The position numbers and the translations under genes are program-made. A DNA stretch of 64,000 bases from an uncultured Muribaculaceae bacterium (lineage in GTDB: Bacteria; Bacteroidota; Bacteroidia; Bacteroidales; Muribaculaceae). Shown here piece after piece: positions 47,524 through 57,640 of this stretch. Every line of letters starts with the position of its first letter. Positions within the stretch are counted from its first letter, which is position 1. The stretch spans positions 62,001 to 126,000 of the forward strand of contig CALUMG010000007.1 of assembly GCA_944321705.1 (NCBI GenBank). Direction: 5' to 3'. Below the pieces are notes generated by a model. The model worked only from the letters and a program-made list of their open reading frames with translations. It did not search any database and was not told where the DNA came from.

Positions 47524-47726
47524 CGCAAAAAATAAATATTCTCTAATACGCAACCTTATTTGTTACATATCTCGCAATCAGCAGTTCATGTCTTGATTTA
47601 TTATATTATTTTACAATATCTCCGTCAACAGCACGATAAATTAAATATTATTCTACTTTTGTTTATCCCTAAAAAAGTCTTGATATTTATTAGCATCATT
47701 ACAATATTAACAATTTATAACAATTT

Positions 47727-47775
47727 AATGAGGTAGCAGCATTGTCATTTTTATTGACACAACCACCACCTCATT
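47727..47775 (-). terminator. Terminator after the alpha-amylase gene
   Basis: AATGAGGT and ACCTCATT form an 8-bp stem around a 33-base loop that contains further partial pairing. It lies about 20 bases past the alpha-amylase stop. Confidence 0.55.
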
Positions 47776-47795
47776 TAATTATTTTGGGAATAAAA

Positions 47796-49217
47796 TCATT
47801 TCTTTACCAATATATATGATGTGAAAGCTTTTAAAGTTCCTTTCAACAAACCATTCTTCACCACAAATTCAGTCCCATGAACTTTATCTTTGTATTTTCC
47901 ATTGGGTAATGAAGTTTCCATTTCCACTTCAGCATCTTCACCTGTTATATTGACAAGTGCAGCTCCTTTTTTACCTCGGCACACTTCTGCGACTTTATTA
48001 TCGGTACTGAAATACAAATATTCAGGTTGACCATGCATTTGCCTTCTAAACTTGTTTACAGCCACAACTTCGGGATGCATGAATTCTCCATTTCCACGCA
48101 CGCCTACTACATTGTCTCCCCACACGTTATCCGGGGAACTGTTGTTAGGCCGGGAGTAAAATAAAGGCGTACCGTTTTGACGAGCGGCCAAGAACACCCA
48201 TCCCATGCGTATTTGCTCATTTGTCAATCCGGCAGATTCGTGCGCATTGCAATAAGTATCATGCGATTCAACCCATGTCACAAGATTATATGGAGACACG
48301 GGATGATGCCATTGTTTCACACTGTCAACGCCCCAGTCACCGGCCGATAGCACATTTCGCAATACATGACCATAAGAGCTTGCAGTCAGATTAAGATACT
48401 GCCCATATTCTTTTTCCTTTACATTTTTGTCTTGCAAAACCTCTCCATATACAAACAAGCTGTCCATCGGAAGAGCAAGTGACAACCCCTTCACTGCCTT
48501 TCGGCCTGTCGCAACATCCCAAAAATCATTTTGTTTGGATTTAGGATCAAGCGGATCACTCGGCAACCCTATATGCTTCGCTGTGTCATATCTGAATCCC
48601 CTCGCTCCGCAATTTAGCAAGTCATTGACATACGTCATATAATAATACTGAAAATCTGGATTTTCAGTATTTACATCAGGAAGACCACCCATTTGACCTG
48701 TTGTACATTGCAGACGATCATTATAATCTACTATTTCGGTAAATCCGGCAGCATGGTATAAATTCTCATGACCGCCCACAGCGGCATTAAGATCATCGCT
48801 AACCTTCGTAACATCAACAGCAGTGTGATTTGGCAACACATCTACAATTACCTTAATGCCATATTTTTTTGCTTCGTTGCACATGGCGATGAAATCCTCC
48901 CTTGTGCCGACTTGATAATTTCCAATCTTCCAGTCTACCGGTTGATAATGGTAATACCATCGTCCATGTCCATACAATTGATTACCTCCACCTTCATCTC
49001 CTTTTGTATCAATTATACAATTCTGAGCCGGAGGAGTTTGCACATACTTGTATCCGGCATCGGCTATATTCTTCATGTTTTCTTTAATCGTGTTGAAAGA
49101 CCAACACCATGCATGAAGAATAACATCATCATTAGTAATTGTTTCGACGGGTTTGTCTTTTGAAAAGCCACTCAAACCAAGAGCAACAGCAATGGTTGTT
49201 AAAAATAAATGTTTCAT
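47796..49217 (-). CDS. Exported alpha-amylase (GH13)
   Basis: This is a secreted or periplasmic amylase of 473 residues with a signal peptide (MKHLFLTTIAVALGLSGFS). The GH13 barrel shows VDVLPNHTAV (region I), RGFRYDTAKHI with the nucleophile Asp211, YGEVLQ with the acid/base Glu259, and WVESHDTYCN with Asp320. Region spacing is normal, followed by a short beta-domain C-terminus. There is no starch-binding module. It would cleave alpha-1,4 bonds in starch- or glycogen-like polymers outside the cytoplasm, complementing the intracellular synthase and phosphorylase just downstream. It is transcribed separately, with a terminator. SusCD transport genes are not in the window. Confidence 0.93.
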   Translation of the reverse strand: MKHLFLTTIAVALGLSGFSKDKPVETITNDDVILHAWCWSFNTIKENMKNIADAGYKYVQTPPAQNCIIDTKGDEGGGNQLYGHGRWYYHYQPVDWKIGNYQVGTREDFIAMCNEAKKYGIKVIVDVLPNHTAVDVTKVSDDLNAAVGGHENLYHAAGFTEIVDYNDRLQCTTGQMGGLPDVNTENPDFQYYYMTYVNDLLNCGARGFRYDTAKHIGLPSDPLDPKSKQNDFWDVATGRKAVKGLSLALPMDSLFVYGEVLQDKNVKEKEYGQYLNLTASSYGHVLRNVLSAGDWGVDSVKQWHHPVSPYNLVTWVESHDTYCNAHESAGLTNEQIRMGWVFLAARQNGTPLFYSRPNNSSPDNVWGDNVVGVRGNGEFMHPEVVAVNKFRRQMHGQPEYLYFSTDNKVAEVCRGKKGAALVNITGEDAEVEMETSLPNGKYKDKVHGTEFVVKNGLLKGTLKAFTSYILVKK

Positions 49218-49314
49218 AAGTTAGTATATAAAAGGATATTAGGATTTTTCGATGTAAAGATAATAAAACCAACTCAAATACTAATGATTTTTTTTATTTT
49301 ATTGCAAAATGCGA

Positions 49315-51186
49315 TCATTGTTTTTCACTAAGTTCAAGCCAACGCAATTCTTTTTCATCGAGCAAATTACGCAATTCTTCATAACGCAACGACAAACTTG
49401 ACACATCTTCAATTACTTCTCCACTATTGAACAATGCCGTCAATTTTTCTTTTTCTTCTGTTAGTTTCTGAATTTCCACTTCAAGGCTCTCAAATTCCTT
49501 TCTTTCCTTAAACGTCATTTTATTGGATGGTTCCCGAAGATTTCTCCGTTTAGTTTTACTCACAGATTCACTTTTGCTCTGTTTCTCAAGTTCCGCTGCA
49601 TTAGCATTATTTTTATTTGCCTCTCTGTAAGTCGAATAATTTCCCGGGAAATCCTTTATTTTCCCATCTCCCTCAAACACAAATATGTGGTCGACCGTTC
49701 TGTCCATGAAGAACCTGTCGTGAGAAACAATAATCAAACAGCCTTTATAGTCCGCAAGGTAATTTTCAAGCACTTCAAGAGTCTTTATGTCAAGGTCATT
49801 GGTCGGCTCGTCAAGTATCAGGAAATTAGGCTTTTTGTACAAAACCACCGCCAAATACAATCGACGTTTTTCCCCTCCGCTCAACTTGCATATGAGTTTT
49901 TGCTGATCAGATGGAGAAAACAAGAACAATTGTAGAAATTGTGATGCGCTGTAAACCGTTTTTTCATCAAATCGGGCATATTCGGCAATATCTTTCAAAG
50001 CATCAATCACCCGTTTTGATTCATCAAATTTCATTCCTTCTTGGCTATAATACCCAAATTGCACTGTTTCTCCAATTTCTATGGAACCACTGTCTATCGG
50101 TTCTTCTCCTAACAGGCATTTTATGAATGTGGATTTGCCTGCGCCATTATTACCCACAATTCCCAATTTTTCATATCGGGCAAATGTGTAACTGAAATCA
50201 TTCAATATTATCTTATCACCGAAACTCTTACGAACATGCTCGGCTTCAAATATTTTTGAACCGATGTAAGTAGCTTTCACGCCCAATTTAACATCACTTT
50301 CTTCACGTCTCGTCCTAGCCTTTTCTTCCAATTCATAAAATGCATTTATTCTATAACGCGCTTTGCTACCACGAGCCTGTGGCTGTCGACGCATCCATTC
50401 AAGTTCGGTGCGCAACAAATTTTTGGCACGCGCATTTTCAGCATTTTCAGCATCAATGCGCTCCGCTCTTTTCTCAAGGTAATAACTGTAATTGCCGCTA
50501 TACTCATATATGCATTCCGAGTCAATCTCAATAATTTTGCTACATACTTTATCAAGAAAATACCTGTCATGCGTAACCATCAGCAACGTTATAGTTGATC
50601 GTTTAAGATAATCCTCAAGCCATTCAATCACATCTATGTCAAGATGGTTAGTTGGTTCATCAAGTAACAATATGTCGGGATTATCAAACAATACGCGAGC
50701 AAGCGCCACACGCTTCAATTGGCCACCGGATAATTCTCCTACACGTTGATTATAATCAACAATTTTCAATTGAGACAACACCTCCTTGAAATGGGCTTCG
50801 TAGTCCCACAATCCAAAATTATCCATCATCTGTACAGCTTCCGACAATCTTTTTTCATTCCTGCTGTCAAGAGCTGCCTCATATTCTTTAATCACAATGG
50901 ATCTTTCACTGCCATCATCAAGGAAAACATCTATGACAGGCAATTCGGGATTTATTACAGGTATTTGCTCCAGGAAACCAAGCCTGATGTCATTTTGCAT
51001 TATAACAGTACCACTATCCATCGGCTCAACACCGGCAATGATTTTCATCAATGTGGACTTTCCCGCACCATTACGGGCAATAAGCCCGACCTTTTCCCCT
51101 TCTCCTATCCCAAATGTGATATTTGAAAACAAAAATCTGTCGCCAAACGACTTTGTCAATCCACAAACTTGCAATATGCTATTCAT
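49315..51186 (-). CDS. uup: ABC-F family ATPase, Uup-like
   Basis: This is a soluble twin-cassette ATPase of 623 residues. The first cassette has ARNGAGKST (36-44), LSGGQLKRVALARVL and ILLLDEPTNHLD. The second has GNNGAGKST, KLSGGEKRRLYLAVVL and ILDEPTNDLD, with Asn-Asp in place of Asn-His. The C-terminal part from about residue 530 is a charged coiled coil (KERKEFESLEVEIQKLTEEKEKL), the DNA/ribosome-binding tail characteristic of Uup. Uup proteins act on ribosomes and on branched DNA and lower transposon excision. A GAGGGAG sequence precedes the start. It differs in architecture from the ABC-F at 5959 and is not an antibiotic-resistance type as far as I can see. Confidence 0.9.
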   Translation of the reverse strand: MNSILQVCGLTKSFGDRFLFSNITFGIGEGEKVGLIARNGAGKSTLMKIIAGVEPMDSGTVIMQNDIRLGFLEQIPVINPELPVIDVFLDDGSERSIVIKEYEAALDSRNEKRLSEAVQMMDNFGLWDYEAHFKEVLSQLKIVDYNQRVGELSGGQLKRVALARVLFDNPDILLLDEPTNHLDIDVIEWLEDYLKRSTITLLMVTHDRYFLDKVCSKIIEIDSECIYEYSGNYSYYLEKRAERIDAENAENARAKNLLRTELEWMRRQPQARGSKARYRINAFYELEEKARTRREESDVKLGVKATYIGSKIFEAEHVRKSFGDKIILNDFSYTFARYEKLGIVGNNGAGKSTFIKCLLGEEPIDSGSIEIGETVQFGYYSQEGMKFDESKRVIDALKDIAEYARFDEKTVYSASQFLQLFLFSPSDQQKLICKLSGGEKRRLYLAVVLYKKPNFLILDEPTNDLDIKTLEVLENYLADYKGCLIIVSHDRFFMDRTVDHIFVFEGDGKIKDFPGNYSTYREANKNNANAAELEKQSKSESVSKTKRRNLREPSNKMTFKERKEFESLEVEIQKLTEEKEKLTALFNSGEVIEDVSSLSLRYEELRNLLDEKELRWLELSEKQ

Positions 51187-51285
51187 TTTCTCCCTCTAAC
51201 GTTTTTTATCAAATCTAATGCCCGATGGTTGCCTGTTATCATATTTTCAACTTCCAATGTTAAACAACACCACGCAAAAGATTCA

Positions 51286-51314
51286 CAAAAGTAACAATTT
51301 TTTCTATCCGACAA
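51286..51314 (-). promoter_or_regulatory. Promoter of the Uup-like gene
   Basis: The minus strand has TTG at 51312-51314 and TACTTTTG at 51286-51293, with an 18-base spacer and a leader of about 95 bases. Confidence 0.55.
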
Positions 51315-51361
51315 CGATTCGACTTACAAATTACGACTCGTTATAAAATTGATTAATTGAC

Positions 51362-51392
51362 TTGCGAAATAACTTATATAATCTTACCTTTG
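51362..51392 (+). promoter_or_regulatory. Promoter of gyrA
   Basis: TTG at 51362-51364 and TACCTTTG at 51385-51392 are spaced by 20 bases, about 72 bases before the gyrA ATG. Confidence 0.72.
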
Positions 51393-51463
51393 TATGATAA
51401 AAGATATGATTTAAGCATTGCTTTCATGCCATGCTTTAATATGATGAAAATTAATCTGTAAGT

Positions 51464-54064
51464 ATGACTGAAGATCGAATATTAAAGATCAATATTGAAA
51501 ATGAGATGAAATCTTCCTACATTGATTATTCAATGTCGGTAATTGTATCTCGTGCGCTGCCAGACGTGCGCGACGGCTTCAAGCCAGTGCACCGAAGGGT
51601 TCTCTACGGTATGCAAAAATTAGGCAACTTCTACAATGCTCCAACAAAAAAGTCAGCTCGTATCGTTGGTGAAGTGATGGGTAAATATCACCCACATGGA
51701 GACTCTTCCATATATCTCACCATGGTAAGATTAGCGCAAGACTGGGCATTAAGGTATCCATTAGTTGACGGACAAGGTAACTTTGGCTCCATTGATGGGG
51801 ATAGCCCCGCAGCCATGCGTTATACCGAGGCTCGACTAAACAGAATGGGTGAAGAAATGTTGCGCGATATCGATGAAGATACCGTTGACATGGTTCCCAA
51901 CTTCGATGCCACACGTGAAGAGCCCGTCGTATTGCCTACAAGATTTCCCAACTTGATTGTCAATGGAGCTTCTGGTATCGCCGTAGGTATGGCAACAAAC
52001 ATGCCACCGCACAATTTGACCGAATCGATCAACGCTTGTCTGGCTCTTATAGAAAATCCCGACATGGAGATAGAAGAATTGATGAAATACATCAAAGCTC
52101 CTGATTTCCCAACGGGCGGCATCATCTATGGATATGACGGAGTAAAAAAAGCATTTGAAACCGGACAAGGAAGAATTGTCATACGAGCAAAGACCGAAAT
52201 CGAATCGGATGATGACGGTGACAAAATCATTGTAACCGAAATACCTTACAATGTCAATAAGAAAGTACTCATCGAGAGCATAGCTGACTTAGTCGTAGAA
52301 AAGAAAATTGACGGGATATCCAACATAAACGACGAAAGCGACATGAGAGGTATGCGCATTGTCATTGACTTGAAACGTGATGCCAATGCCAATGTCGTGC
52401 TTAACAAGTTGTTCAAAATGACACAATTGCAATCATCTTTCAGTGTCAATAATGTAGCTCTTGTTCATGGCCGGCCAAAAACTCTCAACATAAAGCAACT
52501 CATACAATATTTTCTTGATCACAGAAATGATGTTGTAATAAGACGCACAAAATTTGAATTAAAAAAAGCCGAAGACAGGCTTCACATAGTACAAGGATTG
52601 ATTATTGCGTCTGATAACATTGACGAAGTAGTCGCAATAATAAAATCAAGCGATTCCCGTGCCGATGCAAGACAACGCCTTTGCGACAGATTTGGAATCG
52701 ACGACATACAAGCAAAGGCAATTGTAGAAATGCGATTGGGAGACCTTACGCATCTCGACCAAGACAAACTGCGCAATGAATACGACAATCTCATGCAAAC
52801 CATTGCAAGACTAAATGACATCCTAACCAATGATGCCACTCGTCGCAAGGTAATCGAAGATGAATTGATTGAGATTCGTGATAAATATGGTGATGAACGT
52901 AAAACCGAAATAGTATACGCATCGGAAGACTTCAATGCCGAAGATTTCTATGCCGACGACTACATGATAATCACTATTTCACATCTCGGATACATAAAAC
53001 GTACACCGTTGTCGGAATTCAGGGCACAAAATCGTGGCGGTGTAGGTGTCAAAGGCAGCGAAACTCGCGATTCCGATTTCATAGAATACATATACACTGC
53101 TTCTATGCACAGCTATGTGCTTTTCTTCACCCAGAAAGGCCGCTGCTACTGGCTCAAAGTGTACGAACTTCCCGAAGGTGCAAGGAACTCAAAAGGACGA
53201 GCAATACAAAACATGCTCAATATCGACCCCGATGACAAAATAAATGCATTTATCGCAGTAAAGAACTTGAGTGATCCAGAATATAACAGCACTCATAATC
53301 TTGTATTCTGCACAAAGAAAGGACTTATCAAGAAAACTTGCCTCAGTGCTTATGCAAGACCTCGCGCCAACGGAGTGAATGCAATCACAATTCGTGAAGA
53401 TGACCAAGTAATACAAGTCAGACTCACCGATTCAAACTGTGATGTCGTAATGGCCAACAAATATGGCAAAGCCATCCGATTCCATGAATCCAAAGTTCGT
53501 CCTATGGGCAGAATTGCAGCCGGTGTGAAAGGCATGACATTGGACAGCGAAGATGACGAAGTAATCGGAATGGTTTGCTTACCGCAAAACACCGAAGACA
53601 CGATACTCGTAGTTTCAGAACAAGGTTATGGTAAACGCTCGCAACTTGAAGACTACCGCGTGACAAACAGAGGTGGCAAGGGCGTGAAGACAATGAACAT
53701 CACCGAGAAAACAGGCTTGCTCGTATCCATAAAACGCGTAAATGACAACAATGACTTGGTTATAATAAACAAATCGGGAATCACCATCAGACTCCATGTC
53801 GCCGATTTGCGTGTAATGGGTCGTGCTACTCAAGGTGTGAAGCTAATCAATCTTGAAAAGAGAAACGATGAAATTGCATCAGTATGCAAAGTTATTTCTG
53901 AAAAAGATGAAGAATTAGTTTCAGAAGGAGGTAGCGAAGAAACCGAACTCATTAACGAACCTATTACCCCCGTTGAGCAATACGACGACGTTGATGACTA
54001 TGAAGAAGAAAATGACATCATCGATGACGAAACCGACGGCATTGACGATAATGAGATTGAATAA
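51464..54064 (+). CDS. gyrA: DNA gyrase subunit A
   Basis: GyrA is the DNA-cleaving subunit of gyrase, which introduces negative supercoils using GyrB-derived ATP energy. The 866-residue protein has the N-terminal breakage-reunion domain with VSRALPDVRDGFKPVHRRVL. The quinolone-determining region is KYHPHGDSSIYLTMVRLAQD and the catalytic Tyr120 is in AMRYTEARL. The C-terminal beta-pinwheel carries GyrA-type blades including the GyrA box QNRGGVGVKGSETRD, which separates it from ParC. A long acidic tail (from about residue 815) ends DDNEIE. At the position of E. coli Asp87 this protein has Leu85. The TPR gene follows by 27 bases. Confidence 0.95.
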   Translation: MTEDRILKINIENEMKSSYIDYSMSVIVSRALPDVRDGFKPVHRRVLYGMQKLGNFYNAPTKKSARIVGEVMGKYHPHGDSSIYLTMVRLAQDWALRYPLVDGQGNFGSIDGDSPAAMRYTEARLNRMGEEMLRDIDEDTVDMVPNFDATREEPVVLPTRFPNLIVNGASGIAVGMATNMPPHNLTESINACLALIENPDMEIEELMKYIKAPDFPTGGIIYGYDGVKKAFETGQGRIVIRAKTEIESDDDGDKIIVTEIPYNVNKKVLIESIADLVVEKKIDGISNINDESDMRGMRIVIDLKRDANANVVLNKLFKMTQLQSSFSVNNVALVHGRPKTLNIKQLIQYFLDHRNDVVIRRTKFELKKAEDRLHIVQGLIIASDNIDEVVAIIKSSDSRADARQRLCDRFGIDDIQAKAIVEMRLGDLTHLDQDKLRNEYDNLMQTIARLNDILTNDATRRKVIEDELIEIRDKYGDERKTEIVYASEDFNAEDFYADDYMIITISHLGYIKRTPLSEFRAQNRGGVGVKGSETRDSDFIEYIYTASMHSYVLFFTQKGRCYWLKVYELPEGARNSKGRAIQNMLNIDPDDKINAFIAVKNLSDPEYNSTHNLVFCTKKGLIKKTCLSAYARPRANGVNAITIREDDQVIQVRLTDSNCDVVMANKYGKAIRFHESKVRPMGRIAAGVKGMTLDSEDDEVIGMVCLPQNTEDTILVVSEQGYGKRSQLEDYRVTNRGGKGVKTMNITEKTGLLVSIKRVNDNNDLVIINKSGITIRLHVADLRVMGRATQGVKLINLEKRNDEIASVCKVISEKDEELVSEGGSEETELINEPITPVEQYDDVDDYEEENDIIDDETDGIDDNEIE

Positions 54065-54091
54065 ATTTACTAATATCAAAATTTTACTGAC

Positions 54092-55138
54092 ATGAACAAA
54101 TTAGTTTTATTTTTAACATGCGCTTCTTTAGCAGTGGGTAGTGCAGCTGCAAAAGATGAGCCAAATCCGGCTGAACAATTTTACAAAGCAGGTAAAGAAA
54201 AGTTTGAGCAATATGATGATAATCAAGCAAAGCTTTATCTGCCTAGCAACAACAATCCGGTAGATACATTAAGCATGTGCATCGCATTACTTGAAGGCTA
54301 TGAAAATTATGTCAAAGCATTGCCTCTTGATACTATTATCCAAACAAACAAGGACGGGTCTCCAAAAATTGACAAGAAAACAGGCAAGCCCAAAACAAAG
54401 ACTAAATATTCAAAAGACATCGTAAATACAATTGCCGGCCACCACAATGATTTCTCAATTGCCGGAAGTGTGTTCTACGGCAAAGAAGATTATGCCTCGG
54501 CAGCTAAAGCATGGACCATATATGCTTCTCTTCCTTCTGCTGAATTCCTTGGTGACAAGAAGCCTGAATTGGCCGATTCTACCATAGCTGAAACATTTTA
54601 CAATGTAGGCGTGTCACAATACTTCGCAAAAAATTATGAAGAATCAATCGATGCATTGGGCAAAGCTAAAAAACTCGGGTATGCTAATGACAACTTCCGC
54701 ACAATACTTCAACTCTCTGTCAGCGGTGCCGTAGATAAATACATGGTCGCTAAAGATTATGCGAAATGCGATGAAATATTGGACGGAGCCATCGCAAATT
54801 TCCCTAATGAAGCCATGTTCATAATGTTCAAAGGCATCGTCATTGAAACAGAAACCGAAGACATTGAACAAGCAATCAGTTACTACAAGGAAGCGGCCGA
54901 GAAAGATCCTACACTTGCCGATGCGCAATATCATGTAGGTCGCTACTATAACAACAAAGCTGTTACATTGATGAATGCCGAAGAGAACTTGAACCTCACC
55001 GATGAAGAATTGGGCAAAATCATCGATCCAATATGCCTACAAGCGAAGCCTTATCTCGAAAAGGCCGTAGAATTGAACGCTTCAAACAGCGAAGCCAAGA
55101 GAATGCTCGACTGGGTAAATAGCCGTTTGAATAAATAA
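54092..55138 (+). CDS. Exported tetratricopeptide-repeat protein
   Basis: This is a 348-residue protein with a signal peptide (MNKLVLFLTCASLAVGSAAA). The mature part is helical with TPR-like units, for example FYNVGVSQYFAKNYEESIDALGKAKKLGY and DIEQAISYYKEAAEKDPTLADAQYHVGRYYNNKAV, plus a Lys-rich loop (IDKKTGKPKTKTKYSK). I do not recognise a named family; similar TPR proteins follow gyrA in other Bacteroidales. It likely acts as a periplasmic scaffold, which is inference. It is 27 bases after gyrA and probably co-transcribed, with the transcript ending at the hairpin at 55188. Confidence 0.85.
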   Translation: MNKLVLFLTCASLAVGSAAAKDEPNPAEQFYKAGKEKFEQYDDNQAKLYLPSNNNPVDTLSMCIALLEGYENYVKALPLDTIIQTNKDGSPKIDKKTGKPKTKTKYSKDIVNTIAGHHNDFSIAGSVFYGKEDYASAAKAWTIYASLPSAEFLGDKKPELADSTIAETFYNVGVSQYFAKNYEESIDALGKAKKLGYANDNFRTILQLSVSGAVDKYMVAKDYAKCDEILDGAIANFPNEAMFIMFKGIVIETETEDIEQAISYYKEAAEKDPTLADAQYHVGRYYNNKAVTLMNAEENLNLTDEELGKIIDPICLQAKPYLEKAVELNASNSEAKRMLDWVNSRLNK

Positions 55139-55187
55139 TTTTTCAGCACGATTCAACATTTTTATTTGAAATTACATAATTTCGCAT

Positions 55188-55215
55188 AAGGCAGATATCG
55201 AATGATGTCTGCCTT
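55188..55215 (+). terminator. Terminator of the gyrA-TPR operon
   Basis: AAGGCAGATAT and ATGTCTGCCTT pair over 11 bp with one G-U pair and a 6-base loop, followed by AATTTTTTT. Confidence 0.88.
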
Positions 55216-55297
55216 AATTTTTTTAATTAATTTTCTGCTCCAAAGCACCTCTATATTTTTTATTTGACTCTCACATCACTTATTAAAATCATTTCAT

Positions 55298-55305
55298 TAA
55301 CTTTG
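55298..55305 (+). promoter_or_regulatory. -7 element of the nfo-transporter operon
   Basis: TAACTTTG lies 25 bases before the nfo ATG. No clear -33 element is visible. Confidence 0.5.
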
Positions 55306-55330
55306 TAAAATAATTAATCAGCATAAACCT

Positions 55331-56179
55331 ATGATAAAATATGTCGGTGCTCATGTGAGCGTAGAAGGTGGCGTTGAAAACGCCCCCCTAAATGCACATA
55401 AAATAAATGCTAAAGCTTTTGCCTTCTTCTCGCGGAATCCGTCGAGATGGAAATCTACACCACTTAAAGAAAAATCGGTGGAACTATTCAAAAAGAATTG
55501 TGCCGAATTTGGCTACAAACCGGAGAATATTCTTCCACACGACAGTTACCTCATAAATTTAGGACACCCTGACATCGAAAAATTAGAAATATCGAGAGCT
55601 GCATTCCTCGATGAATTTCAAAGATGCGAACAATTGGGATTGTCAATGCTGAACTTTCACCCTGGAAGCCACCTCAATGGAATAGATTTGGACAAGTGTC
55701 TCGACCGCATTGCAGAATCTATAAATATCACTCTTGACAAAACAACAGGAGTGACAGCCGTAATTGAAAATACAGCCGGACAAGGAACAAATGTAGGCAA
55801 CAAATTTGAAGAAATTGCCCATATAATCGACAAAGTGGAAGACAAATCTCGAGTAGGCGTATGTATTGACAGTTGCCATGCCTTTGCTGCCGGTTATGAC
55901 ATTTCAACCGAAGATTCATATAATAAAGTATGGGAAGACTTTGACCGCATAATAGGATTCAAATATTTGCGGGCAATGCACTTAAACGACACGAAAAAAG
56001 GACTTGCGTCCCGCGTCGATCGTCACGAAAGTCTCGGCAAAGGAATTCTTGGAAAAACATTTTTCAAACTTATGATGAACGATTCTCGACTAAACAACAT
56101 TCCTTTAATTCTTGAAACCCCAGATACCTCCATTTGGGAGAGTGAAATAAAATGGCTTTATGAACAAATAAAAATATAA
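55331..56179 (+). CDS. nfo: Endonuclease IV (deoxyribonuclease IV)
   Basis: This is an AP endonuclease that cuts DNA at abasic sites and removes 3'-blocking groups in base-excision repair. The 282-residue TIM-barrel protein shows the family motifs: [14 protein letters not shown] (6-19), FARNP-type segment [20 protein letters not shown] with metal ligands, [13 protein letters not shown] with the Glu ligand, [38 protein letters not shown] and LILETP. All nine metal-binding positions appear plausible. It is upstream of a sugar transporter by 17 bases, sharing a transcript. Confidence 0.96.
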   Translation: MIKYVGAHVSVEGGVENAPLNAHKINAKAFAFFSRNPSRWKSTPLKEKSVELFKKNCAEFGYKPENILPHDSYLINLGHPDIEKLEISRAAFLDEFQRCEQLGLSMLNFHPGSHLNGIDLDKCLDRIAESINITLDKTTGVTAVIENTAGQGTNVGNKFEEIAHIIDKVEDKSRVGVCIDSCHAFAAGYDISTEDSYNKVWEDFDRIIGFKYLRAMHLNDTKKGLASRVDRHESLGKGILGKTFFKLMMNDSRLNNIPLILETPDTSIWESEIKWLYEQIKI

Positions 56180-56196
56180 ACATATAAAACCTTTTC

Positions 56197-57561
56197 ATGA
56201 AAACGTTACCTGATCAAAGTTTTTGGAAACTATGGAACATTAGTTTCGGATTTTTTGGCGTCCAAATTGCATACGCTTTGCAAAGTGCCAACATAAGCCG
56301 CATATTTGCCACATTGGGTGCCGACCCCCATAATCTAAGTTATTTCTGGATTCTTCCCCCTTTGATGGGAATAATCGTACAACCCATCATTGGCGTATTA
56401 AGTGACAAAACATGGTGCCGATTTGGTCGACGCATTCCATACCTGTTTGTTGGAGCATTAATTGCCGTATTGGTTATGTGCCTGTTGCCTAACGCCGGCA
56501 GTTTTGGCATGTCGGTATCTGCAGCGATGATATTTGGATTATTTTCACTTATGTTCCTTGACACATCAATCAATATCGCAATGCAACCATTTAAAATGAT
56601 GGTTGGCGACATGGTTAACGAAAAACAAAAAGGACTCGCCTACTCCATTCAAAGTTTCCTTTGCAATGCAGGAAGTCTTGCCGGATACCTTTTCCCGTTC
56701 ATATTCACATGGATAGGCATAAGCAACATAGCGCCCACCGGACAAATCCCCGATTCTGTGATATACTCATTCTATATTGGAGCGGCAATTCTAATCCTTT
56801 GTGTCATATACACGACTGTTAAAGTAAAAGAAATTCCACCAAAAGAATATGCAGAATATCATGGAATTACCAAAGAAGCAAACGAAGAAAAAGTAAATAT
56901 ATTCAAGTTGCTCATCAAAGCACCTAAAGCGTTTTGGACTGTTGGACTTGTACAATTCTTCTGCTGGGCAGCATTTATGTTCATGTGGACATATACCAAC
57001 GGCAGCATCGCAGGCAATGTGTTTAACGCTCCCGAAACGGCACGCCACTTGCTTGACACCCAATCTCCCGAATATCAAGCAGCTGGGAACTGGGTTGGAG
57101 TATTATTCGCAGTCCAAGCAATAGGTTCCGTAATATGGGCCGCAGTGATACCATTCTTCAAAAATCGCAAAGTAGCTTACACTACAAGCCTTATACTCGG
57201 TGGCATAGGATTCATCTCTGTTTATTTCATCCATGACCAATACTTATTGTTCGCTTCATTCCTCCTTATAGGATGCGCTTGGGCAGCGATGTTGGCATTA
57301 CCGTTTACCATCCTAACCAACGCATTGTCGGGGGGCCACATGGGTACATACTTAGGCTTGTTTAACGGAACCATATGCGTTCCTCAAATTATAGCTGCAA
57401 TTGCCGGAGGATGGATTCTTAGTGCATTCACTCAAGAAGGAGCAGTTCCTCCTGAAGTCAATATGCTTGTTGTTGCCGGAATCGCTTTAATCATAGGAGC
57501 AGTATGCGTGACATTCATAAAAGAAACTTTTGGCTCATCCTCAGCAAATAAGCTCTCTTAA
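56197..57561 (+). CDS. MFS sugar transporter (SLC45/GPH-like)
   Basis: This is a 454-residue inner-membrane transporter with about twelve hydrophobic helices. It opens with WNISFGFFGVQIAYALQSANISRIFATLGADPHNL. The cytosolic loop GVLSDKTWCRFGRRIPYLF matches the SDK-x-(S/C)R-GRR-x-PY motif of SLC45/GPH-type sucrose or maltose transporters. The second half repeats with a similar pattern, and VNEKQKGLAYSIQSF is a family-like loop. Uptake of a disaccharide by H+ symport is likely, perhaps maltose given the amylase genes nearby, but this is inference. It lies 17 bases after nfo, so it depends on the nfo promoter. Confidence 0.88.
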   Translation: MKTLPDQSFWKLWNISFGFFGVQIAYALQSANISRIFATLGADPHNLSYFWILPPLMGIIVQPIIGVLSDKTWCRFGRRIPYLFVGALIAVLVMCLLPNAGSFGMSVSAAMIFGLFSLMFLDTSINIAMQPFKMMVGDMVNEKQKGLAYSIQSFLCNAGSLAGYLFPFIFTWIGISNIAPTGQIPDSVIYSFYIGAAILILCVIYTTVKVKEIPPKEYAEYHGITKEANEEKVNIFKLLIKAPKAFWTVGLVQFFCWAAFMFMWTYTNGSIAGNVFNAPETARHLLDTQSPEYQAAGNWVGVLFAVQAIGSVIWAAVIPFFKNRKVAYTTSLILGGIGFISVYFIHDQYLLFASFLLIGCAWAAMLALPFTILTNALSGGHMGTYLGLFNGTICVPQIIAAIAGGWILSAFTQEGAVPPEVNMLVVAGIALIIGAVCVTFIKETFGSSSANKLS

Positions 57562-57583
57562 TTACAACCAAATAAATACATAA

Positions 57584-57619
57584 GGAGAGGCGGATATGAA
57601 AAATATCATCCGCCTCTCC
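57584..57619. terminator. Bidirectional terminator after the sugar transporter
   Basis: A 12-bp perfect stem GGAGAGGCGGAT with complement, plus inner A-T pairs, is followed by TGTTTT. It lies between converging transporter and flavoprotein genes. Confidence 0.88.
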
Positions 57620-57640
57620 TGTTTTCTATATGTCACAGCA

